Of a DNA stretch of 64,000 bases, positions 60,690 to 64,000 are shown one piece after another (position 1 is the first letter of the stretch; each line of letters opens with the position of its first letter). Both the position numbers and the translations under genes were made by a program. Source of the DNA: Polyangium mundeleinium (GTDB taxonomy: Bacteria > Myxococcota_A > Polyangia > Polyangiales > Polyangiaceae); NCBI RefSeq assembly GCF_028369105.1, contig NZ_JAQNDO010000001.1, forward strand, positions 9,022,501 to 9,086,500, in the 5' to 3' direction. The notes under the pieces were generated by a model. It was not told where the DNA came from. It made no database searches and was given only the letters and a program-made list of their open reading frames with translations.

Positions 60690-63600
60690 TCAAACCGATA
60701 ACGACGCGGCGAGCGCTCTCGTCTCCTCGGCGAGCTTGTTCATGTTCGCCGATTCGAAAATGGAGATGCTCTCGTCGAGGAAGCGGGTCGCCTCGGCGCG
60801 CAGGGCATCGTCGCCCTTCGCGCTCGCGTGGAGCACACGCGCCATCGTGCGGCGCGCCGTGCCCCGCATATAAGGCGAGCTCACGCGGTCGGCGAGCTCG
60901 ATGCAGCGCTCGGCGTGCCCCTTCGCCGCGTCGAGCTCGCCCGTGACGAGGTGGCATTCGGCGAGCGCGCGGTGCGCCTCGGCGAGGCCGCGCAAGGAGC
61001 CGAGCCGCTCGTGCAGGACCTCGGCCCGCGAGAGCGTACGAATGGCCGCGCGGGCGTCGCCGCGGGCGAGCTCGAGCTCGCCGACGTTGCTCAGGATGAT
61101 CGAGCGGTGCTGGACGAGGTCCCAGCGCTCGGTTTGTTCGAGCGCCTCGCGCCAGGTGGACTCGGCCAGATCGAGGCGGCCGCGGAAGTAATGGAGGGCC
61201 GCGAGCCCATTGTAGGCGTCGACGGCCTCGACGGGCGCATTCGCCGCGATGGCGCGCTCGATGGCCCGCTGGTAGGTCGGTTCGCCCTCGTCGTACCGAC
61301 CCGTGTGCAGATACCCATTTCCGAGGACGCGGTACGCCGAGGAGAGGGCGCGCTCCCATTCCTGCGTGCGCGCGGCGGCGTCGCCTTTTTCGTGGGATTC
61401 GAGGACGCGGCGGAGGTGATCGGCCGAGGCGCGATGATCGCCGAGGTGGACGCTCGCCCCCATCGCGCCCGTGAGCGCCCGGAGCGCGAGCAGGCTCTCG
61501 TCCTCGCCGAGCCATTGTCCGGCGAGGACAAACGATTCCCGCGCGTCCGCATAGCGGCTGAGGTGCTGGAGCGCCCAGCCCTTTTCGATGGCGACGCGGG
61601 CCTTTTCGTCGGCGCGGTCGCCGAGGTCGGCGGCGCGGGCGAGCGCGTCGTCGGCGACCTCGATGGCGCGCGCGAGGCTGCCCGCGAGCACGAGCTCGTG
61701 CGCGAGGCTGCCCGCGAGGGAGAGGAGCTCGCCAAGCCGCGCGGGCGCGTCCATGGCCGAGGAGGGCATTTCGAGGAGGATCTCGCGGGACGCTTCGAGC
61801 ATCCGCACGGCCTCCTCGATCGCATGGGTGCGCATGGCGCGCTCCGCGGCGCGGCGCTTGTACGGCAGGGCGAGGGCGAGCTCGCCGGCCTCGCGAAAAT
61901 GGTGGCCGATGAGGTCGTCGTGCGGGCCGGGGGAGCCGCCCGTGGCGCGTTCGAGCCAGAGCGCCGCGGCCCGGTGGAGCGCGCGCCGCCGCGCCTTGGG
62001 CACGCGCCGCTGCGCGACCTCCTGCAAGGCCGCCTGCGTGAACGCATAATCGAGCTCGCCGGCCAGCATCGCGTCGCGGCGCGGGGCAAAGATGCCGCGG
62101 CGCACGAGATCGGCGAGCGAGCGCGGCTCGAAGCGCCCTTCGAGCAGCTCGCCGAGGAGCGAGGGCCAGAACCTCCGGCCCGCGACGGCCGCGGCCTCGA
62201 CGGCCTCGCTGAGCCGCGGTTCGAGCCGATCGAGGCGACCGAGGAGGAGCTGTTCGAGCGTCTCGGGCAGGCGCACGCTCGCCGCCCGCGACGAGGAGAG
62301 CCGCCACGTGCCCTCGCCGACGACGAGCACGCCCTCGTCGACGAGCTGGTGCACGGTCTCCTCGACGATCAGCGGCACGCCGCCCGCGAGCGCCGCGATC
62401 TGCCGCACGAGCCCCGCGGGGACGTCGATGAGCGCGCGGAGGACGTGCCGGATGAGCGCCTCGCACGCCTCGTGTTCGAGCGGCTCGACGGGGATCGTGA
62501 CGACGCCCGAGGCATCCCGCAAAAACGAGAGTTCCGGCGCGGCGGCGCCCTCGGCGCGGCTGACGAGGACGAAGAGCGCGGGCGCGCCCGCGAGGCGCTC
62601 GATCACGTGGCCGAGGAGCGCCTTCGTGGTGGCCGTGGCCCACTCGAAGTCTTCGAGCAAGAAGAGCAGCGGCGTGCGCGTCGCGAGCCTGCGGTAGGCC
62701 TCGGCGACGGCATCGAAGAGGACTTTTTTCTGGGCCTCGTCGCCGGCCACGGCGTCCCGCTCGGCGGCCGCGTCGCCGCCGCCGCCCACGCCGAGGAGCT
62801 CGCCGAGCCTGCGGCCGAGCTCGATCTCGGCCTCGCCGAGCGTCGTGGGATCGACGGCGCAGTAGCGGCGGATGTAGTGGTCGAGCTTGGCGCGGACCTG
62901 CTCGGGGCCGTCGTCGTCGACGACACGCGCGCGGTGGCGGATGGCCTGGAGAAACGGCTCGTACGGGACGCCTTGCCCCGACGGGGTCGAGCGGCCCATC
63001 TCGAAGTAGTACGTCTCGCCCTCGCGCTCTTCGAGCTCCTCGACGAGGGCCATGCAGAGCCGGCTCTTGCCGACGCCCGCGGGCCCCGTGACGACGAGGA
63101 CCTCGGGCTGCCGCTCCATGCGGGCCCGCGCGAGGACGGCGCGCAGGACGGAGAGCTCCTCGTCACGCCCGACGAGCGAGATGCGGACGCCGTGAATCTC
63201 GTTCGTGCCGAGGTACGCGGTGGACTTCTTCGACGCGACGCGACGGCCGGGGACCTCGGCGCCCGCGCTCGTGGTCTCGTAGAGGCCACGGACGCGGCGC
63301 AAGACGGCGTGCGTCGCGACAATCTCGCCGGAGGACGCGGCGCGCGCGAGGCCACGCGCCTCGAAGACGGGCGCGCCCGAGACGAAGGGCACGCCGCTGC
63401 CGCGGGGTTGCGTGGAGACGACGCGGCCGGCGTCGATGCCGAGGCGCACGCCGAGCCGGAACGAGGGCGGGAACGTGGGGTCGGAGGAGAGCGCGCCGAG
63501 GGCCGCGCGGAGCGAGAGGGCGGCGTCGAGGGCGCGCTCGGCGTCGTTCTCGGCGGCGCCCTCGGGCCCGAAGAGGCAAAGCGCGCGATCGGTGAAAGGC

Positions 63601-64000
63601 CCGATGGGCTCGCCGCCGTGGCGCGCGAGGACCTGTTCGAGGCGCGCGCCGACGACGGCGAGGCAGTCGAGGTGCTCTTCCAGATCGACCGAGGCGTCGA
63701 GCGCGCCGAGCGAGAGGTCGACGTAGAGGACCGTGGCGCTTCGGACCGAGCGCGCGTCCTTGGCCTCGCGGGGCGCCCACGCGCCCGAGCCGACTGCCGT
63801 GGGAAACGGACGCGACGCGCCTTCGAGGAGCGAGGTCACGCCCGGCAGGGGCCCGAGGGTCCCGTCGGCGCCAACGACGATCGTCTCGGAGAGCTCGATC
63901 GGCGCGGGCAACGACGCGCTCGCGGGTCGCTCGGCGAGGGTCGCCGCGCCCGCGCCGAAGGCTCGGAGTTCGCGGAGGAGCTCGTGCGTGAAGTGCTCGA
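60690..64000 (-). CDS. Large ATPase/TPR signalling protein, cut by window end
   Basis: A protein of at least 1100 residues that runs out of the window on its N-terminal side. The reading frame stays open from 63911 to the edge and encodes FTHELLRELRAFGAGAATL, so the first in-window start is not the real one. A cyclase-like region (VLYVDLSLGALDASVDLEEHL to TGRVVSTQPRG area) is followed by LVGRDEEL, a STAND/AAA ATPase (Walker A VTGPAGVGKSRLC, Walker B LLFLLEDFEW) and a long TPR-like C-terminus. The order matches the kinase/ATPase/TPR protein at 45372-49238. A Ser/Thr kinase domain may therefore lie just outside the window. Confidence 0.86.
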   Translation of the reverse strand, partial: EHFTHELLRELRAFGAGAATLAERPASASLPAPIELSETIVVGADGTLGPLPGVTSLLEGASRPFPTAVGSGAWAPREAKDARSVRSATVLYVDLSLGALDASVDLEEHLDCLAVVGARLEQVLARHGGEPIGPFTDRALCLFGPEGAAENDAERALDAALSLRAALGALSSDPTFPPSFRLGVRLGIDAGRVVSTQPRGSGVPFVSGAPVFEARGLARAASSGEIVATHAVLRRVRGLYETTSAGAEVPGRRVASKKSTAYLGTNEIHGVRISLVGRDEELSVLRAVLARARMERQPEVLVVTGPAGVGKSRLCMALVEELEEREGETYYFEMGRSTPSGQGVPYEPFLQAIRHRARVVDDDGPEQVRAKLDHYIRRYCAVDPTTLGEAEIELGRRLGELLGVGGGGDAAAERDAVAGDEAQKKVLFDAVAEAYRRLATRTPLLFLLEDFEWATATTKALLGHVIERLAGAPALFVLVSRAEGAAAPELSFLRDASGVVTIPVEPLEHEACEALIRHVLRALIDVPAGLVRQIAALAGGVPLIVEETVHQLVDEGVLVVGEGTWRLSSSRAASVRLPETLEQLLLGRLDRLEPRLSEAVEAAAVAGRRFWPSLLGELLEGRFEPRSLADLVRRGIFAPRRDAMLAGELDYAFTQAALQEVAQRRVPKARRRALHRAAALWLERATGGSPGPHDDLIGHHFREAGELALALPYKRRAAERAMRTHAIEEAVRMLEASREILLEMPSSAMDAPARLGELLSLAGSLAHELVLAGSLARAIEVADDALARAADLGDRADEKARVAIEKGWALQHLSRYADARESFVLAGQWLGEDESLLALRALTGAMGASVHLGDHRASADHLRRVLESHEKGDAAARTQEWERALSSAYRVLGNGYLHTGRYDEGEPTYQRAIERAIAANAPVEAVDAYNGLAALHYFRGRLDLAESTWREALEQTERWDLVQHRSIILSNVGELELARGDARAAIRTLSRAEVLHERLGSLRGLAEAHRALAECHLVTGELDAAKGHAERCIELADRVSSPYMRGTARRTMARVLHASAKGDDALRAEATRFLDESISIFESANMNKLAEETRALAASLSV

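Overview
The window is high-GC DNA from a delta-proteobacterial, myxobacterial genome, probably Polyangium/Sorangium-like. The evidence is the gene content: three large eukaryotic-type signalling proteins (two clear Ser/Thr kinases and one partial ATPase/TPR protein), enhancer-binding proteins (one with an FHA domain), many Cys-rich secreted lipoproteins, an Oar-like TonB-dependent receptor, GTG/TTG starts and very dense packing with ATGA overlaps. I saw no rRNA, tRNA, CRISPR array or intact insertion sequence. Gene names rest on motifs read by eye; no database search was run.

Layout. 0.2-9.2 kb: a cytochrome P450, a membrane histidine kinase, a PAS-STAS (RsbR-like) protein, a BASS-family transporter, and a NatA/NatB-type ABC pair whose permease is fused to a CPBP protease domain. 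9.2-13.4 kb: an FHA-containing sigma-54 activator flanked by two secreted-protein genes. Each flanking gene has a sigma-54-type promoter and the same triple GCAAC array upstream. 13.4-21.3 kb: a Ser/Thr kinase diverging from a TonB receptor/lipoprotein/small-protein operon. A long perfect inverted repeat and another sigma-54-type promoter lie between them. 21.4-25.7 kb: seven tandem 43-bp repeats, then a DprE1-like oxidase with two DprE2-like reductases, and a deoxyhypusine-synthase-like gene. 25.9-31.7 kb: a zinc-linked rpmG/CobW operon with a palindromic operator candidate, a VOC protein, an acetyltransferase, a GT-C-like membrane protein and a second PAS-STAS protein.

31.7-40.2 kb: a minus-strand gene train made of histidine kinase, NtrC-type regulator, single-domain receiver, Pal, TolA/TonB-like protein, TolB-like protein and a Cys-rich lamin-tail lipoprotein. 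A sigma-54-type promoter sits between the regulator and the receiver, so the two-component pair may control the envelope genes. 40.3-49.2 kb: methyltransferase, NlpC/P60 protein, glycosyltransferase, Nif3 protein, an SDR/XRE convergent pair, and a 1288-residue kinase/ATPase/TPR protein.

49.2-56.5 kb is an accessory, partly decayed region. It holds a second array of about 43-bp repeats, a degenerate Gly/Ser-rich protein, a truncated M28 peptidase, LysR and IS91-type remnants, a duplicated 187-bp element on either side of an SMI1/KNR4 gene, and recurrent GCTCCC-type low-complexity tracts. 56.5-64 kb returns to ordinary content: a Suv3-like helicase, a beta-helix lipoprotein built on a repeated IIVQ motif, and a large ATPase/TPR protein cut by the window end.

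The most interesting theme is local sigma-54 circuitry: four promoter candidates, two of them beside matching upstream arrays that flank the activator gene.
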